Of a stretch of 64,000 bases of DNA, positions 14,308 through 24,073 are shown piece by piece. The position numbers were made by a program, and so were the translations under genes. Position 1 is the stretch's first letter; each line of letters starts with the position of its first letter. Source of the DNA: Pseudoclavibacter sp. AY1F1. GTDB lineage: Bacteria; Actinomycetota; Actinomycetes; Actinomycetales; Microbacteriaceae. The DNA is taken from contig NZ_PSTQ01000010.1 in NCBI RefSeq assembly GCF_002931075.1, positions 1 to 64,000 of the forward strand, read 5' to 3'. The notes below the pieces were generated by a model. It did no database searches and was not told the origin of the DNA. It saw only the letters and a list, made by a program, of their open reading frames with translations.

Positions 14308-16025
14308 TGGGCCGATCGCTGCTGATGGGCCCAGAACTTCTGATGGACGCACCCGTCGTGCTCCAGGCGACCCTCTCGTTCCTCACGGTCGCGTTGATCC
14401 TCGCCGCCCTCCACCGCCCGCTCGGCGACTACCTCGCCTGGGTGTACTCATCCGCGAAGGACTGGAAGATCGAGCGGGCCGCCTACCGGCTCATCGGCGT
14501 CGACCCCGCGTCGCCGCAGACCTGGCAGGCGTACCTGCGCGGCGTGCTCGTCTTCTCCGCCGTCGGCGTGCTGCTCGTCTACCTGCTGCAGCGCACCCAG
14601 CAGTGGCTGCCCTACTCGCTTGGGCTGCCGGCTCCCTCGGAGCATCTCTCGTTCAACACGGCCGCCTCGTTCGTCGCGAACACGAACTGGCAGTCGTACT
14701 CGCCGGAGGTCACCCTCGGCTACGCCGTCCAGCTCTCGGCGCTCACCGTGCAGAACTTCGTCTCCGCCGCCGTCGGCCTGGCCGTCGCGATCGCGCTCGT
14801 GCGGGGCCTCGCCGCCCGACGCTCCGGCACGCTCGGCAACTTCTGGGTCGACCTCCTCCGGGGAACCCTGCGCGTGCTCCTCCCAATCTCCACCGTGGCA
14901 GCCCTCGCGCTCCTCGCGGGCGGCGTCATCCAGAACTTCAACGGCTTCACCGATGTTGCGACGCTCACGGGGGCGACGCAGTCGATCCCCGGCGGGCCGG
15001 TGGCCTCTCAGGAGGCGATCAAGCTCGTCGGCACCAACGGCGGCGGCTTCTTCAACGTGAACTCGGCGCATCCCTTCGAGAACCCGAACGCGGTGACCAA
15101 CCTGCTGCAGGTTGTCCTCATGCTCGCCATCCCGTTCTCCCTGCCGCGCACCTTCGGCCGCATGGTCGGCGACGTCCGCCAGGGTTACGCGGTGCTCGCC
15201 GTGATGGCGACGCTCTTCACGGTGTCGTTCGCGATCCTCACCGCCGTCGAGTCGGCCGGGATGGGGTCGGCGCCGGATGCGGCGGGCGGCGCCCTCGAAG
15301 GCAAAGAGCAGCGATTCGGCATCGTCGGCTCGACCCTCTTCGCCACGACCAGCACCGGCACGTCGACGGGGGCCGTCAACTCCATGCACGACTCCTACAC
15401 GGCGCTCGGCGGGCTCATGCCGATGCTCAACATGATGCTCGGTGAGATCGCACCAGGCGGGGTCGGCTCCGGGCTCTACGCGATGCTTGTCCTCGCGATC
15501 ATCGCCGTGTTCATCGCGGGACTCCTCATCGGGCGCACCCCCGAATACCTGGGCAAGAAGATCGGGCCACGCGAGATCAAGCTCGCGAGCCTCTACATAC
15601 TCGTCACCCCGGCGCTGGTTCTCACGGGGGTCGCGCTCAGCTTCGCGATCCCCGGTATCCGCGACGACCTCGTTGCGACCTCCATCTGGAATCCGGGCGT
15701 CCACGGACTCTCCGAGGTGCTCTACGCCTTCACCTCGGCCGCCAACAACAACGGCTCGGCGTTCGCAGGCCTCACCGCGAACACGCCGTGGCTCAACACG
15801 GTGCTCGGCGTTGTCATGCTGCTCGGCCGGTTTGTCCCCATCGTGTTCGTCCTGGCTCTCGCAGGCTCGCTCGCGGCCCAGGACAAGGTGCCGGCGACGG
15901 TCGGCACGCTCCCCACCTACCGCCCGCAGTTCGTCGGTCTCCTCACGGGCGTCAGTGTGCTCATCACAGCGCTCACCTACTTCCCGGTGCTCGCACTGGG
16001 GCCCCTCGCAGAAGGACTCTCCTGA
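14307..16025 (+). CDS. kdpA: K+-transporting ATPase subunit A (channel-like subunit)
   Basis: 572-residue membrane subunit that binds and translocates K+. Selectivity-filter-like loops are present: [30 protein letters not shown] and [13 protein letters not shown]. About ten hydrophobic helices and the block [12 protein letters not shown] match KdpA. The ATG at 14307 overlaps the kdpF stop; two later ATG codons (14325, 14343) lie in a repeated CTGATGGGC-like context and would also give a complete protein. Part of the kdpFABC-DE operon for high-affinity potassium uptake. Confidence 0.95.
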   Translation: MGRSLLMGPELLMDAPVVLQATLSFLTVALILAALHRPLGDYLAWVYSSAKDWKIERAAYRLIGVDPASPQTWQAYLRGVLVFSAVGVLLVYLLQRTQQWLPYSLGLPAPSEHLSFNTAASFVANTNWQSYSPEVTLGYAVQLSALTVQNFVSAAVGLAVAIALVRGLAARRSGTLGNFWVDLLRGTLRVLLPISTVAALALLAGGVIQNFNGFTDVATLTGATQSIPGGPVASQEAIKLVGTNGGGFFNVNSAHPFENPNAVTNLLQVVLMLAIPFSLPRTFGRMVGDVRQGYAVLAVMATLFTVSFAILTAVESAGMGSAPDAAGGALEGKEQRFGIVGSTLFATTSTGTSTGAVNSMHDSYTALGGLMPMLNMMLGEIAPGGVGSGLYAMLVLAIIAVFIAGLLIGRTPEYLGKKIGPREIKLASLYILVTPALVLTGVALSFAIPGIRDDLVATSIWNPGVHGLSEVLYAFTSAANNNGSAFAGLTANTPWLNTVLGVVMLLGRFVPIVFVLALAGSLAAQDKVPATVGTLPTYRPQFVGLLTGVSVLITALTYFPVLALGPLAEGLS

Positions 16026-16027
16026 CC

Positions 16028-18241
16028 ATGCAGCGCACAACCCTGAAGCGCACAACCCTGCAGCGCACGACCCTGAAGCCCGCAACCATGCAGCGCACGA
16101 CCCTGCAGCCTGCCTCTTTCGTCGCTGCCCTGCCCGGCGCGTTCCGCAAGCTCGACCCGCGTCAGCAGTGGCGCAACCCGGTCATGTTCATCGTCTGGGT
16201 GGGGGCTGCCTTCACGACGGCGCTCGCCGTGGCCGAGCCGTTCCTGGGCGGGCCCGCCGACTCTGGAGGACTCTCGCAATCAGGCGCTGTGGCGATCCCG
16301 GCCTCCTTCACGTGGGGCATCGCCGTCTGGCTGTGGCTCACGGTGCTCTTCGCTAACCTCGCGGAGTCGGTGGCTGAAGGCCGTGGCAAGGCGCAGGCGG
16401 AGACGCTCCGCCAGACCCGCACGAGCACCGTCGCCCACCGCGTCGACGCGTACAACTCTGCGGCTGACGCCGGGGCCAGCTCCGCAGTCACGGCCGACGT
16501 CTCCTCCGCAGACCTCACCCTCGGCGACGTCGTCGTGGTCTCGGCGGGGGAGCTCGTCCCTGGTGACGGTGACATCGTGTGGGGCATCGCCTCGGTCGAC
16601 GAGTCGGCCATCACGGGCGAGTCGGCCCCAGTCATCCGCGAGTCCGGCGGGGACCGCAGCGCGGTCACGGGCGGCACCCGGGTGCTGTCCGACCGGATCG
16701 TCGTGCGCATCACCTCGAAGCCAGGCGAGACGTTCGTGGACCGGATGATCGCCCTCGTCGAGGGGGCATCCAGGCAGAAGACGCCCAACGAGATCGCGCT
16801 CTCCATCCTGCTCGCGTCGCTCTCCATCGTGTTCGTCGTGGTCGCGCTGACCCTCAACCCGATCGCCTCGTACGCGGCGAAGCCGGTGAGCATCACGGTG
16901 CTCATCGCCCTGCTGGTGTGCCTCATCCCGACGACGATCGGTGCGCTGCTCTCGGCGATCGGCATCGCCGGCATGGACAGACTCGTGCAGCGCAATGTGC
17001 TCGCGATGTCGGGCCGCGCCGTCGAGGCGGCCGGCGACGTGACGACGCTGCTGCTCGACAAGACCGGCACCATCACGTACGGCAACCGCCGGGCATCCGA
17101 GTTCGTGCGGATGACCGGTGTGCGAGACCAGGAACTGGTTCGGGCCGCGGCTCTCTCGTCGCTTGCCGACCCGACCCCGGAGGGCGTCTCGATCGTCGAA
17201 CTCGCCAGCCGTGAGGGCGTCGATGTCGGTGCGCCGGCGGGCTCGGCGGGCGGCGATGCCCCTGGTGCGATCATCCCGTTCACGGCGCAGACGCGCATGT
17301 CCGGGCTCGACCGGCCGGATGGCTCGCGCATCCGCAAAGGTGCCGGGTCCTCAGTGACGGCCTGGCTGGCCGCCGAGGGCGCGCCCGTGGAGGCGTCCCA
17401 GATCGAGGAGCTCGAGGACGCGACGCGACGCATCTCGCAGAGCGGCGGCACCCCGCTGGTCGTCGCGGTGATGGATGCCCCCGCCGAGGGGACGGTATCC
17501 GGCCGTGTCCTCGGGGTCGTGCACCTCAAGGACGTCGTGAAGGAAGGGCTCAGAGAGCGCTTCGCGGAGCTGCGGTCCATGGGTATCCGCACGGTCATGG
17601 TGACGGGCGACAACCCGCTCACGGCGGCCGCGATCGCGAAGGAGGCCGGGGTCGACGACTTCCTGGCCGAGGCGACGCCAGAGCAGAAGCTGGCCTACAT
17701 CCGCCGCGAGCAGGAGGGCGGCAACCTCGTCGCGATGACGGGCGACGGCACCAACGACGCCCCCGCGCTTGCGCAGGCTGACGTCGGCGTGGCCATGAAC
17801 ACGGGCACGTCGGCGGCGAAGGAGGCGGGCAACATGGTCGACCTCGACTCCGACCCGACGAAGCTCATCGACGTGGTGCGCATCGGCAAGCAGCTCCTCA
17901 TCACGCGGGGCGCGCTCACGACGTTCTCCATCTCGAACGACATCGCGAAGTACTTCGCGATCATCCCGGCCATGTTCATGGGCGTGTTCCCCGGCCTCGG
18001 CGTGCTCAACATCATGGGGCTCCACTCGCCGGCCTCGGCCGTGCTGTCGGCGATCATCTTCAACGCGGTTGTCATCGTGCTGCTTGTGCCGCTCGCCCTG
18101 CGGGGCGTGAAGTACCGACCATCGAACGCTTCGAGCACCCTCGGCCGCAACCTCCTCGTGTACGGGGTCGGCGGCATCATCGCGCCCTTCATCGGGATCT
18201 GGCTGATCGACCTCGTCGTGCGACTCATCCCGGGCTTCTGA
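16028..18241 (+). CDS. kdpB: K+-transporting ATPase subunit B (P-type ATPase)
   Basis: 737-residue catalytic P-type ATPase. The phosphorylated aspartate is D344 in [10 protein letters not shown]; the actuator motif reads [10 protein letters not shown], and the hinge motif is [21 protein letters not shown]. It hydrolyses ATP to drive K+ import through KdpA. The protein is longer than usual (680-700 residues) because of an N-terminal run of pentapeptides ([15 protein letters not shown]) encoded by a 15-bp repeat. An ATG at 16088 inside the repeat could be an alternative start. It follows kdpA by 2 bp. Confidence 0.95.
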   Translation: MQRTTLKRTTLQRTTLKPATMQRTTLQPASFVAALPGAFRKLDPRQQWRNPVMFIVWVGAAFTTALAVAEPFLGGPADSGGLSQSGAVAIPASFTWGIAVWLWLTVLFANLAESVAEGRGKAQAETLRQTRTSTVAHRVDAYNSAADAGASSAVTADVSSADLTLGDVVVVSAGELVPGDGDIVWGIASVDESAITGESAPVIRESGGDRSAVTGGTRVLSDRIVVRITSKPGETFVDRMIALVEGASRQKTPNEIALSILLASLSIVFVVVALTLNPIASYAAKPVSITVLIALLVCLIPTTIGALLSAIGIAGMDRLVQRNVLAMSGRAVEAAGDVTTLLLDKTGTITYGNRRASEFVRMTGVRDQELVRAAALSSLADPTPEGVSIVELASREGVDVGAPAGSAGGDAPGAIIPFTAQTRMSGLDRPDGSRIRKGAGSSVTAWLAAEGAPVEASQIEELEDATRRISQSGGTPLVVAVMDAPAEGTVSGRVLGVVHLKDVVKEGLRERFAELRSMGIRTVMVTGDNPLTAAAIAKEAGVDDFLAEATPEQKLAYIRREQEGGNLVAMTGDGTNDAPALAQADVGVAMNTGTSAAKEAGNMVDLDSDPTKLIDVVRIGKQLLITRGALTTFSISNDIAKYFAIIPAMFMGVFPGLGVLNIMGLHSPASAVLSAIIFNAVVIVLLVPLALRGVKYRPSNASSTLGRNLLVYGVGGIIAPFIGIWLIDLVVRLIPGF
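16031..16105. repeat. 15-bp minisatellite at the 5' end of kdpB
   Basis: CAGCGCACAACCCTG/AAGCGCACAACCCTG units repeat five times directly after the kdpB start and encode basic pentapeptides not present in typical KdpB proteins. Confidence 0.88.
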
Positions 18242-18315
18242 GCTCACCCTTCCAGCGATTCTCAACCGGTTCCTCTGCAACCGGCTCCCCAAAGACCGAC
18301 CTGACAGGACTCCCC

Positions 18316-19071
18316 ATGAACTCCTCAACCCGCGCCACGGCGCGCACCACCTGGGTCGCCGTGCGGGCGATGCTCCTCTTCACGGCCGTGCTCGGCGTCG
18401 GCTACACGCTTGTCATCACCGGGCTCGGGCAGCTCGCGTTCGGGGCGCAGGCCAACGGCTCTCAGCTGCGCGGCCCCGGCGGGGATGCGGGTGCGCGCAG
18501 CGAGGTCGTCGGCTCGAGTCTCATCGGGCAGTCGTTCCTCGACGCAGACGGCAGGCCCCTCCCCGAGTTCTTCCAGTCGCGACCGTCTGCGGCTGGCGAC
18601 GGATACGACTCTGGCGCCTCCTCCGGCTCGAACCTCGGGCCGGAGAACGCCGACCTCATCGCGGCCATCATCGAGCGGCGCGCCCAGGTCGCCGAGTTCA
18701 ACGGGGTCACACCCGAGGAGGTGCCGGTCGATGCGGTGACGGCCTCGGCATCCGGACTCGACCCGCACATCAGCCCCGACTACGCAGCACTGCAGGTCGA
18801 GCGCGTCGCGGCGGCGCGCGAGCTCGACCCCGCCGAGGTCCGTACTCTGGTCGCAGCGCACACGACCGGCCCCCTCCTCGGGTTCCTCGGGGGAGCCACC
18901 GTCAACGTGCTCGAGCTCAACCAAGCGCTTGACGCGCTCGGGGCCTCGAACCCGACAGGCACGACGGGCGAGACAGGCACGACGGGCACGACGGGCGAGA
19001 CGAGCACGACAGGCGCGACAGGCGCGACGACCACGACAGGCACGACGAGCACGACAAGCAAGGAGAGCTGA
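18316..19071 (+). CDS. kdpC: K+-transporting ATPase subunit C
   Basis: 251-residue single-pass periplasmic-facing subunit. The N-terminal helix (VRAMLLFTAVLGVGYTLVIT, about residues 16-35), GSSLIGQSF, FQSRPSAAGDGYDSGASSGSNLG and SGLDPHISPDYA are KdpC hallmarks. VNVLELNQALD marks the normal end of the domain. Some 40 residues of TGTTGE-like repeat follow, encoded by GACGGGCAC/GACAGGCAC-type units; KdpC proteins normally stop near residue 205. KdpC is thought to raise ATP affinity of KdpB. It precedes kdpD by 3 bp. Confidence 0.94.
   Translation: MNSSTRATARTTWVAVRAMLLFTAVLGVGYTLVITGLGQLAFGAQANGSQLRGPGGDAGARSEVVGSSLIGQSFLDADGRPLPEFFQSRPSAAGDGYDSGASSGSNLGPENADLIAAIIERRAQVAEFNGVTPEEVPVDAVTASASGLDPHISPDYAALQVERVAAARELDPAEVRTLVAAHTTGPLLGFLGGATVNVLELNQALDALGASNPTGTTGETGTTGTTGETSTTGATGATTTTGTTSTTSKES
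18954..19065. repeat. Short tandem repeat at the 3' end of kdpC
   Basis: GGCACGACG and GGCGAGACG-type 9-bp units repeat in frame and add a Thr/Gly-rich tail to KdpC just before its stop. Confidence 0.8.
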
Positions 19072-19074
19072 GCG

Positions 19075-21633
19075 ATGGCGAAGCGGGGACGGCTGCGGGT
19101 GCTGCTCGGCGCCGCCCCCGGCGTCGGGAAGACGTTCGCGATGCTCCACGAGGGCAGGCGGATGCGCGACGCGGGCCAGGACGTCGTCGTCGCGGTTGTC
19201 GAGACCCACGGCCGGGCAGCGACGGCGGGCGCGGCGGAGGGGCTCGAAGTCCTGGGGCGTGCCCCGTTCATCCACCGCGGCGTGACGCTCCTGGAACTGG
19301 ACGTCGACGCCGTGCTCCAGCGCCGCCCGGAGGTTGCGCTTGTCGATGAGCTCGCCCACACCAACGCCCCCGGCTCCCGGAATGCGAAGCGGTGGGAGGA
19401 TGTCGAGGAGGTCCTCGCTGCCGGCATCGACGTTCTCTCGACGGTGAACATCCAGCACATCGAGTCGCTCAATGACGTGGTGGAGCAGATCACGGGAGCG
19501 CCACAGCGCGAGACCATCCCGGATGACGTGCTGCGCCGAGCAGACCAGGTTGAGGTTGTCGACCTGTCGCCGCAGGCGCTGCGCGACCGGCTCGCTGGCG
19601 GGCTCGTGTATCCGGCCGAGCGCGTCGACGCGGCGCTCTCCAACTACTTCCGCCTCGGCAACCTCACGGCGTTGCGCGAGCTCGCGCTGCTGTGGCTCGC
19701 GGACGAGGTCGATCAGTCGCTGAAGCGCTACCGAGACGAACACGGCATCAACTCCACGTGGGAGGCGCGCGAACGGGTTGTCGTGACGCTCACCGGCGGG
19801 GTGGAGGGCGAGACTCTGCTTCGCCGGGGGGCGCGCATCGCGGCCAGGTCGGGGAGCGGCGAGCTGCTCGCCCTGCACGTCACGAGCCAGGACGGGCTGC
19901 GCGCGGGAGACCCTGCGCACCTCGCGGGGCAGCGTGCGTTGGTGGAGCAGCTCGGTGGCAGCTACCACCAGGTCGTCGGCGAGGACATCCCCTCCGCCCT
20001 CATCGACTTCGCGAGGTCCGTCAACGCCACACAGCTGGTCATCGGGGTGAGCCGCCGGAGCAGGCTCTCGGCACTGCTCACCGGCCCGAGCGTCGGAAGC
20101 ACCGTCACCCGCGAGGCCGGCAGCATCGACGTGCACATCGTGAACCACGCGAGTGCTGGCGGAGGCCTCAGGCTGCCGCAGCTCGGCGGGGCGCTCACGA
20201 TGCGTCGCCGGATCGCCGGGTTCGTGCTTGCGCTCGTCGCGGGGCCGCTGCTCACCTGGGCGCTCGCGTCGCTTGGCAGCGTCGATTCCTTCACGACGCA
20301 CGCGCTCAGCTACCAACTCCTTGTTGTCGCGGTCGCCCTCGTCGGCGGCCTCTGGCCCGCGCTCTTCGCGGCCGTGCTTTCTGGTGTGACGCTCGATTTC
20401 TTCTTCGTCGCCCCCTTCGGCACGGTCCTCATCACGGAGCCGAGCCACCTGCTCGCGATCGTGCTCTACGTCGTCATCGCGGCGCTTGTCAGCCTCGTCG
20501 TCGACCGCGCGGCCCGCAAAACACGCGAGGCGCGGCGGGCGGCCGCCGAGTCGCAGCTCCTGCAGACCGTGGCCGGCAGCGTGCTCCGCGGGCAGAACGC
20601 AATGCAGGCGCTCGTCGAGCGCACTCGTGAGGCGTTCGGGCTCGCCGGGGTGCGGCTCGTGGATGCGCGGGGTGCGGATGCGCCGCGCGAAGCTGAGCCT
20701 CGTGTGCTCGCCAGCTGCGGGGAGCCCGTGCGCGGCAACCGGCACGTCTCCGTGCCAGTGATCGGGGACGCGACGACCGGCACAGCCGTGGTGCTCGAGC
20801 TGCACGGGCGTGAGCTCGACGCGTCGGAGCGACGCCTCCTCACTGTCATCGTGGCGCAACTGGGTGCGGCCCTCGAGCACAGCGACCTGCGGGACGCGGC
20901 AGACGAAGTCGCGCCTCTCGCCGCCTCCGACAAGGTCCGCCGCGCGCTCCTCTCTGCGCTCAGCCACGACCTGCGACGTCCCCTCGCAGCGGCGACGGCC
21001 GCGGTCAGCGGGCTTCGCGCGGCGGGCGATGAGCTCGGCGCGGAGGACCGCGAGGAGCTCCTGGAGGCGGCCGACGAGAGCCTCGCCACCCTCGCCTCCC
21101 TGGTCACCGACCTGCTCGACGTGAGCCGCCTCCAATCCGGGGCGCTCGCGGTCTCGATCATTGCAACGGATCCCGCCGACGTGATCGTGCCCGCCCTCGA
21201 CGAGCTCCACCTCGGCCCCGGCGCCGTGGAGCTCGCGCTCGACCAGAGCGACGCATCCGTCGCCGCAGACCCAGCCCTGCTGCAGCGGGTGCTCGTGAAT
21301 CTGCTCGCCAACGCGGTGCGCCACTCGCCGGCAGACAGGCGGGTGCGCCTCGCGACGAGCGAGTTCGGCGGAAAGATGCAGATCAGAGTCATCGACCACG
21401 GGCCAGGTATCCCGGCCGAGCGCCGCGAAGACGTGTTCGTGCCATTCCAACGCCTCGGCGACACCGACAACACGACGGGCCTCGGGCTGGGCCTCGCGAT
21501 CTCGAAGGGGTTCGTCGAGGGGATGCACGGCACACTGGTGCCCGAAGACACCCCGGGCGGTGGGCTCACGATGGTCGTGACGCTTCCGGTCGCCGGTGAC
21601 GTGGCTGAAGGAACCAGGGGAGACCGCGCGTGA
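19075..21633 (+). CDS. kdpD: Sensor histidine kinase KdpD
   Basis: 852-residue membrane sensor. The KdpD N-terminal domain (residues about 5-210) begins RLRVLLGAAPGVGKTFAML with a Walker A and includes VDELAHTNAPGSRN. A USP-like domain follows, then about four membrane helices (DUF4118, about residues 377-490) and a GAF-like region. The phospho-acceptor is H631 in ALSHDLRRPLAAA; the ATPase domain shows NLLANAVRHSP, DHGPGIP and GLGLGLAIS. It phosphorylates KdpE when potassium is limiting. Its TGA overlaps the kdpE GTG. No other sensor lies nearby, so this pair presumably controls kdpFABC. Confidence 0.94.
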   Translation: MAKRGRLRVLLGAAPGVGKTFAMLHEGRRMRDAGQDVVVAVVETHGRAATAGAAEGLEVLGRAPFIHRGVTLLELDVDAVLQRRPEVALVDELAHTNAPGSRNAKRWEDVEEVLAAGIDVLSTVNIQHIESLNDVVEQITGAPQRETIPDDVLRRADQVEVVDLSPQALRDRLAGGLVYPAERVDAALSNYFRLGNLTALRELALLWLADEVDQSLKRYRDEHGINSTWEARERVVVTLTGGVEGETLLRRGARIAARSGSGELLALHVTSQDGLRAGDPAHLAGQRALVEQLGGSYHQVVGEDIPSALIDFARSVNATQLVIGVSRRSRLSALLTGPSVGSTVTREAGSIDVHIVNHASAGGGLRLPQLGGALTMRRRIAGFVLALVAGPLLTWALASLGSVDSFTTHALSYQLLVVAVALVGGLWPALFAAVLSGVTLDFFFVAPFGTVLITEPSHLLAIVLYVVIAALVSLVVDRAARKTREARRAAAESQLLQTVAGSVLRGQNAMQALVERTREAFGLAGVRLVDARGADAPREAEPRVLASCGEPVRGNRHVSVPVIGDATTGTAVVLELHGRELDASERRLLTVIVAQLGAALEHSDLRDAADEVAPLAASDKVRRALLSALSHDLRRPLAAATAAVSGLRAAGDELGAEDREELLEAADESLATLASLVTDLLDVSRLQSGALAVSIIATDPADVIVPALDELHLGPGAVELALDQSDASVAADPALLQRVLVNLLANAVRHSPADRRVRLATSEFGGKMQIRVIDHGPGIPAERREDVFVPFQRLGDTDNTTGLGLGLAISKGFVEGMHGTLVPEDTPGGGLTMVVTLPVAGDVAEGTRGDRA

Positions 21634-22337
21634 AGATACTGATCGCCGACGACGACCCGCAGCTGCTGCGAGCGCTACGCATCACCCTCACCGCTAAGGG
21701 GTATCAGGTGCTGGTCGCCCGCAACGGCGCGGAAGCCATTTCGGTGGCCATCGACAGCCACCCCGAACTGTACCTCCTCGACCTCGGCATGCCGGAGCTT
21801 GACGGGCTCGAAGTCATCCAGGCGATCCGCGGCTGGTCGGAGGCGCCTATCCTCGTCGTCTCCGGGCGCAGCGGGGCCGGAGACAAGGTTGACGCGCTCG
21901 ACGCGGGAGCCGACGACTACGTCACGAAGCCGTTCTCCGTCGACGAGCTGCTCGCGCGCATCCGGGCACTGTCTCGTCGCGTTCCGCAGGGCGACGCCGA
22001 ACCCGTAGTGGTGTTCGGCGACGTGTCCGTCGACCTGGCGGCTAAGAGCGTCGTGCGCAGCGTCGACGGCGAGGCCGCGCACGTGCGGCTCACGCCGACA
22101 GAGTGGCAGGTGCTCGAACTGCTCATCCGCAACGCAGGGCGGCTCGTGACCAGGCAGATGCTGCTCACCAGCATCTGGGGTTCCGAGCACGTCAACGACA
22201 CCGGCTACCTCAGGCTGTACCTGTCCCAGCTGCGCAAGAAGCTCGAGCCCGTGCCGTCGTCGCCGCGGCACCTACTGACCGAAGCCGGCATGGGGTACCG
22301 GCTGATGCTCGAGCCACAGCATCCCCCGCAGGCGTGA
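21630..22337 (+). CDS. kdpE: DNA-binding response regulator KdpE
   Basis: 235-residue OmpR-family regulator. The receiver domain has acidic residues in IADDDPQ near the N terminus, phospho-acceptor D51 in YLLDLGMPELDG, and K in DYVTKPFSVDELLARI. The C-terminal winged helix includes LTPTEWQVLELLIRNAGRLVT and YLRLYLSQLRKKLEP. It starts with GTG overlapping the kdpD stop (GTGA). It is expected to activate kdpFABC. The 3' end runs into a 13-bp tandem repeat. Confidence 0.94.
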   Translation: MKILIADDDPQLLRALRITLTAKGYQVLVARNGAEAISVAIDSHPELYLLDLGMPELDGLEVIQAIRGWSEAPILVVSGRSGAGDKVDALDAGADDYVTKPFSVDELLARIRALSRRVPQGDAEPVVVFGDVSVDLAAKSVVRSVDGEAAHVRLTPTEWQVLELLIRNAGRLVTRQMLLTSIWGSEHVNDTGYLRLYLSQLRKKLEPVPSSPRHLLTEAGMGYRLMLEPQHPPQA

Positions 22338-22396
22338 CGCGCAGGCGTGACGCGCAGGCGTGACGCGCAGGCGTGACGCTCAGGCGTGACGCTCAG
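22329..22396. repeat. 13-bp tandem repeat at the end of kdpE
   Basis: CAGGCGTGACGCG (last two copies ending CT) repeats five times, from the final kdpE codons into the stop region of the convergent acidic-protein gene. The period is not a multiple of three. Confidence 0.88.
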
Positions 22397-22731
22397 TTGT
22401 CGGTGGGAGCCGCCCTGCTCGCTTCTTCAGCGCTCGGGAAGTTGATTTCGCTGGAATCCACGTCGATGTCCCCGACATCATCGGGTCCGCCCGTGCCAGG
22501 GCGTACGTTCACCTGACCCGTGTCGATGTCGCGGTCGACCTGGCCGTCGACCTCATCCACCCGCTCGGTGCTCGTCTCCTGCTTCTTCTGCGTCTCGGTC
22601 TCGCTGCCTGGGGAGTAGCTGGTGTCCTTCTCGAGCTGCTCGCCGTGCGAGAGACCGTCTTCTTGCGAGAGACCGTCTTCTTGCGAGGGGTTGTGGTCGT
22701 GGTCGTGGTCATGTGTCTGGGAGGTCATCAA
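22393..22731 (-). CDS. Hypothetical small acidic protein
   Basis: 112 residues, very hydrophilic and acidic, with no hydrophobic core. It opens with a His/Asp run (THDHDHDHN), then a twofold SQEDGL repeat, then ERVDEVDGQVDRDIDTGQV and a C-terminal DVDSSEINFPSAEE. I do not recognise a family. The composition suggests a disordered cytoplasmic protein; the His/Asp start could bind metal, which is a guess. An ATG one codon later (22728) is equally possible. It is convergent with kdpE, and its stop lies in the 13-bp repeat. It could be a chance frame, but Asp/Val periodicity and plausible codon use favour a gene. Confidence 0.45.
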   Translation of the reverse strand: MMTSQTHDHDHDHNPSQEDGLSQEDGLSHGEQLEKDTSYSPGSETETQKKQETSTERVDEVDGQVDRDIDTGQVNVRPGTGGPDDVGDIDVDSSEINFPSAEEASRAAPTDN

Positions 22732-22828
22732 GCGAGCCTGGGGTCTCGTCCTGGGAGCCTGCGGGGCTCGGGGTGCACGGACCCCGTGAGTCTGGCGTCC
22801 TCAGAAGCTCAGGCTAGGGTCGGGCCGC

Positions 22829-23026
22829 ATGAGACGCTCCCTCGCCTGGTTCCTCGGATTCTTCGCCGTTGTCGTCGTCTCGGGCGCGGCTCTGATCCTC
22901 CTGCTACCGCCCGCGATCGACCCGGCCTCGACCATCGCCGCGTGGGTTCCAACCGCGCTTGGGGCGCTCTTCGCGGCGAGCGCCTTCGTCGCTTGGAAGG
23001 TTCGACCTGATTGGCAGCAGGACTGA
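22829..23026 (+). CDS. Small two-helix membrane protein
   Basis: 65 residues: a basic start (MRRS), a hydrophobic helix ([20 protein letters not shown]), a Pro/Asp turn, a second helix ([18 protein letters not shown]) and a short charged end. No family recognised. The gene stands alone between the acidic-protein gene and a repeat-rich stretch. Confidence 0.55.
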   Translation: MRRSLAWFLGFFAVVVVSGAALILLLPPAIDPASTIAAWVPTALGALFAASAFVAWKVRPDWQQD

Positions 23027-23054
23027 GACTGGCCCGCTTCGCTTGATTAGGTTC

Positions 23055-23170
23055 AGGGAGGTAGGGAGACAGGCAGGCAGGCGGGTGCAGGTGCAGGTGC
23101 AGGCGGGTGCAGATGTAGGTTCAGGCAGGCAGGCAGGCAGGCGGGTGCAGGCAGGGAGGCAGGTGCGGGC
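23055..23170. repeat. Degenerate GCAGGCAG/GGTGCAGG repeat
   Basis: GCAG-, GCGGGTGCAG- and GTGCAG-type units follow the small membrane-protein gene. No reading frame through it is convincing. Confidence 0.7.
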
Positions 23171-23200
23171 GCCGTGGTCACTGCCTTGCGCTGCTGACGA

Positions 23201-23231
23201 CGGAAGCCGGGGCTGATGGCCCCGGCTTCCG
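23201..23231. terminator. Bidirectional hairpin terminator candidate
   Basis: CGGAAGCCGGGG (23201-23212) pairs perfectly with CCCCGGCTTCCG (23220-23231) over a 7-nt loop. It lies between the 3' ends of the 65-residue membrane-protein gene and the convergent 48-residue gene. Confidence 0.75.
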
Positions 23232-23261
23232 GTTGGTCGAGAGTCGTGGACTCGTGACGGG

Positions 23262-23408
23262 TCAGTCTTCCTCCGGCTCGAACGTCGAAGCATCCGGGTC
23301 GTAGCCGACCGCCACGCCGTCGTCGGAGTTGGGGATCGTGCCGTCCTCGCCGAGACCGTTGGGCTTCTCGTCGCCATCGCTGTCGTGGGAGATCTTCTGG
23401 TCGCTCAT
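23262..23408 (-). CDS. Small conserved-looking acidic protein (48 aa)
   Basis: 48 residues starting MSDQKISHDSDGDEKPNGLG and ending DPDASTFEPEED; strongly acidic and without hydrophobic segments. I recall tiny proteins of this look (MSDQKIS...FEPEED) from other Microbacteriaceae, but no function is known. The ATG at 23408 follows a plausible purine-rich stretch, and the stop is followed by a strong hairpin at 23201-23231. Too short for standard gene calling. Confidence 0.6.
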   Translation of the reverse strand: MSDQKISHDSDGDEKPNGLGEDGTIPNSDDGVAVGYDPDASTFEPEED

Positions 23409-23510
23409 CGTGGGCCTTCCGGTCGGGGGTCTTCCTTGACTGGGGCGACGATAGCGCGCGCCGCTTGGGAGTTCGCGGGGGCTTCCCTCGAAACCGCCAG
23501 TCGACTAGGG

Positions 23511-23730
23511 ATGAGGTGGACTGGGGATGAGGTGGACTGGGATGAGGTGGGCTAAGGGTGAGGTCGATTGGCGTCTGGGGTCGACTACGGGTCCGGGGTC
23601 TGCTCGGGTCTGGGTTCGACTACGGGTCTGGGGTCTGCTCGGGTCTGGGTTCGACTACGGGTCTGAGCTCGATTACGGGTCTGGGGTCTGCTCGGGTCTG
23701 GGGTCGACTACGGGTCTGGGGTCTGCTCGG
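23511..23730. repeat. Two adjoining tandem repeats between small genes
   Basis: First GGGATGAGGTGGACTG-type units (23511-23560), then a longer degenerate unit built from GGGTCTGGGGTCTGCTC and GGGTTCGACTAC (23575-23730) reaching the 3' end of the GntR gene. Bases 23409-23707 hold no supported gene. Confidence 0.75.
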
Positions 23731-24073
23731 GGATGCGGTGCTCGGCGTCCCAGATTGCCCGCAGGGCGTTCATCACTTCCGCCCGCGAGGTGCCCAGCTC
23801 CTTTGCCTCCTCGACGGCAGCCCGGAGCTTCGCGAGGACGGAGCCGGGCAGAGCGGACGGCTGGTCGGCCACCCGGGTGCCCGCGGCTCCCCGCGTGACG
23901 ATCGTGCCCTCGGCCTCGAGCATCCGGTACGCCCTGGCCGCCGTGCCGAGAGCCACGCCGAAGTCCCGGGCCGTCTGACGCACGGTTGGGAGACGGTCGC
24001 CCGCGCCGATCAGCCCCGAGAGGATGAGTCCACGGAAATGCGCGGCCACCTGATCTGACGTGCCCTCACTCAT
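23708..24073 (-). CDS. GntR-family regulator, YtrA subfamily
   Basis: 121 residues. The winged helix is residues about 5-70: VAAHFRGLILSGLIGAGDRLPTVRQTARDFGVALGTAARAYRMLEAEG read in parts. There is no large effector domain, only a short helical tail, as in the YtrA subfamily. The ATG at 24073 overlaps the upstream membrane-protein gene by 8 bp (ATGAGTGA). YtrA-type regulators usually repress an operon containing their own gene. Here the regulated partner is the membrane protein. The frame is open further upstream, but that part is the 9-bp repeat. Confidence 0.83.
   Translation of the reverse strand: MSEGTSDQVAAHFRGLILSGLIGAGDRLPTVRQTARDFGVALGTAARAYRMLEAEGTIVTRGAAGTRVADQPSALPGSVLAKLRAAVEEAKELGTSRAEVMNALRAIWDAEHRIPEQTPDP

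Noticed and set aside
18325-21528. A 1067-codon open frame antisense to kdpC-kdpD
   Set aside because: It mirrors kdpD codon structure in a GC-rich genome, shows only Arg/Glu/Asp-rich sequence without domains, and every KdpD motif is intact on the plus strand.
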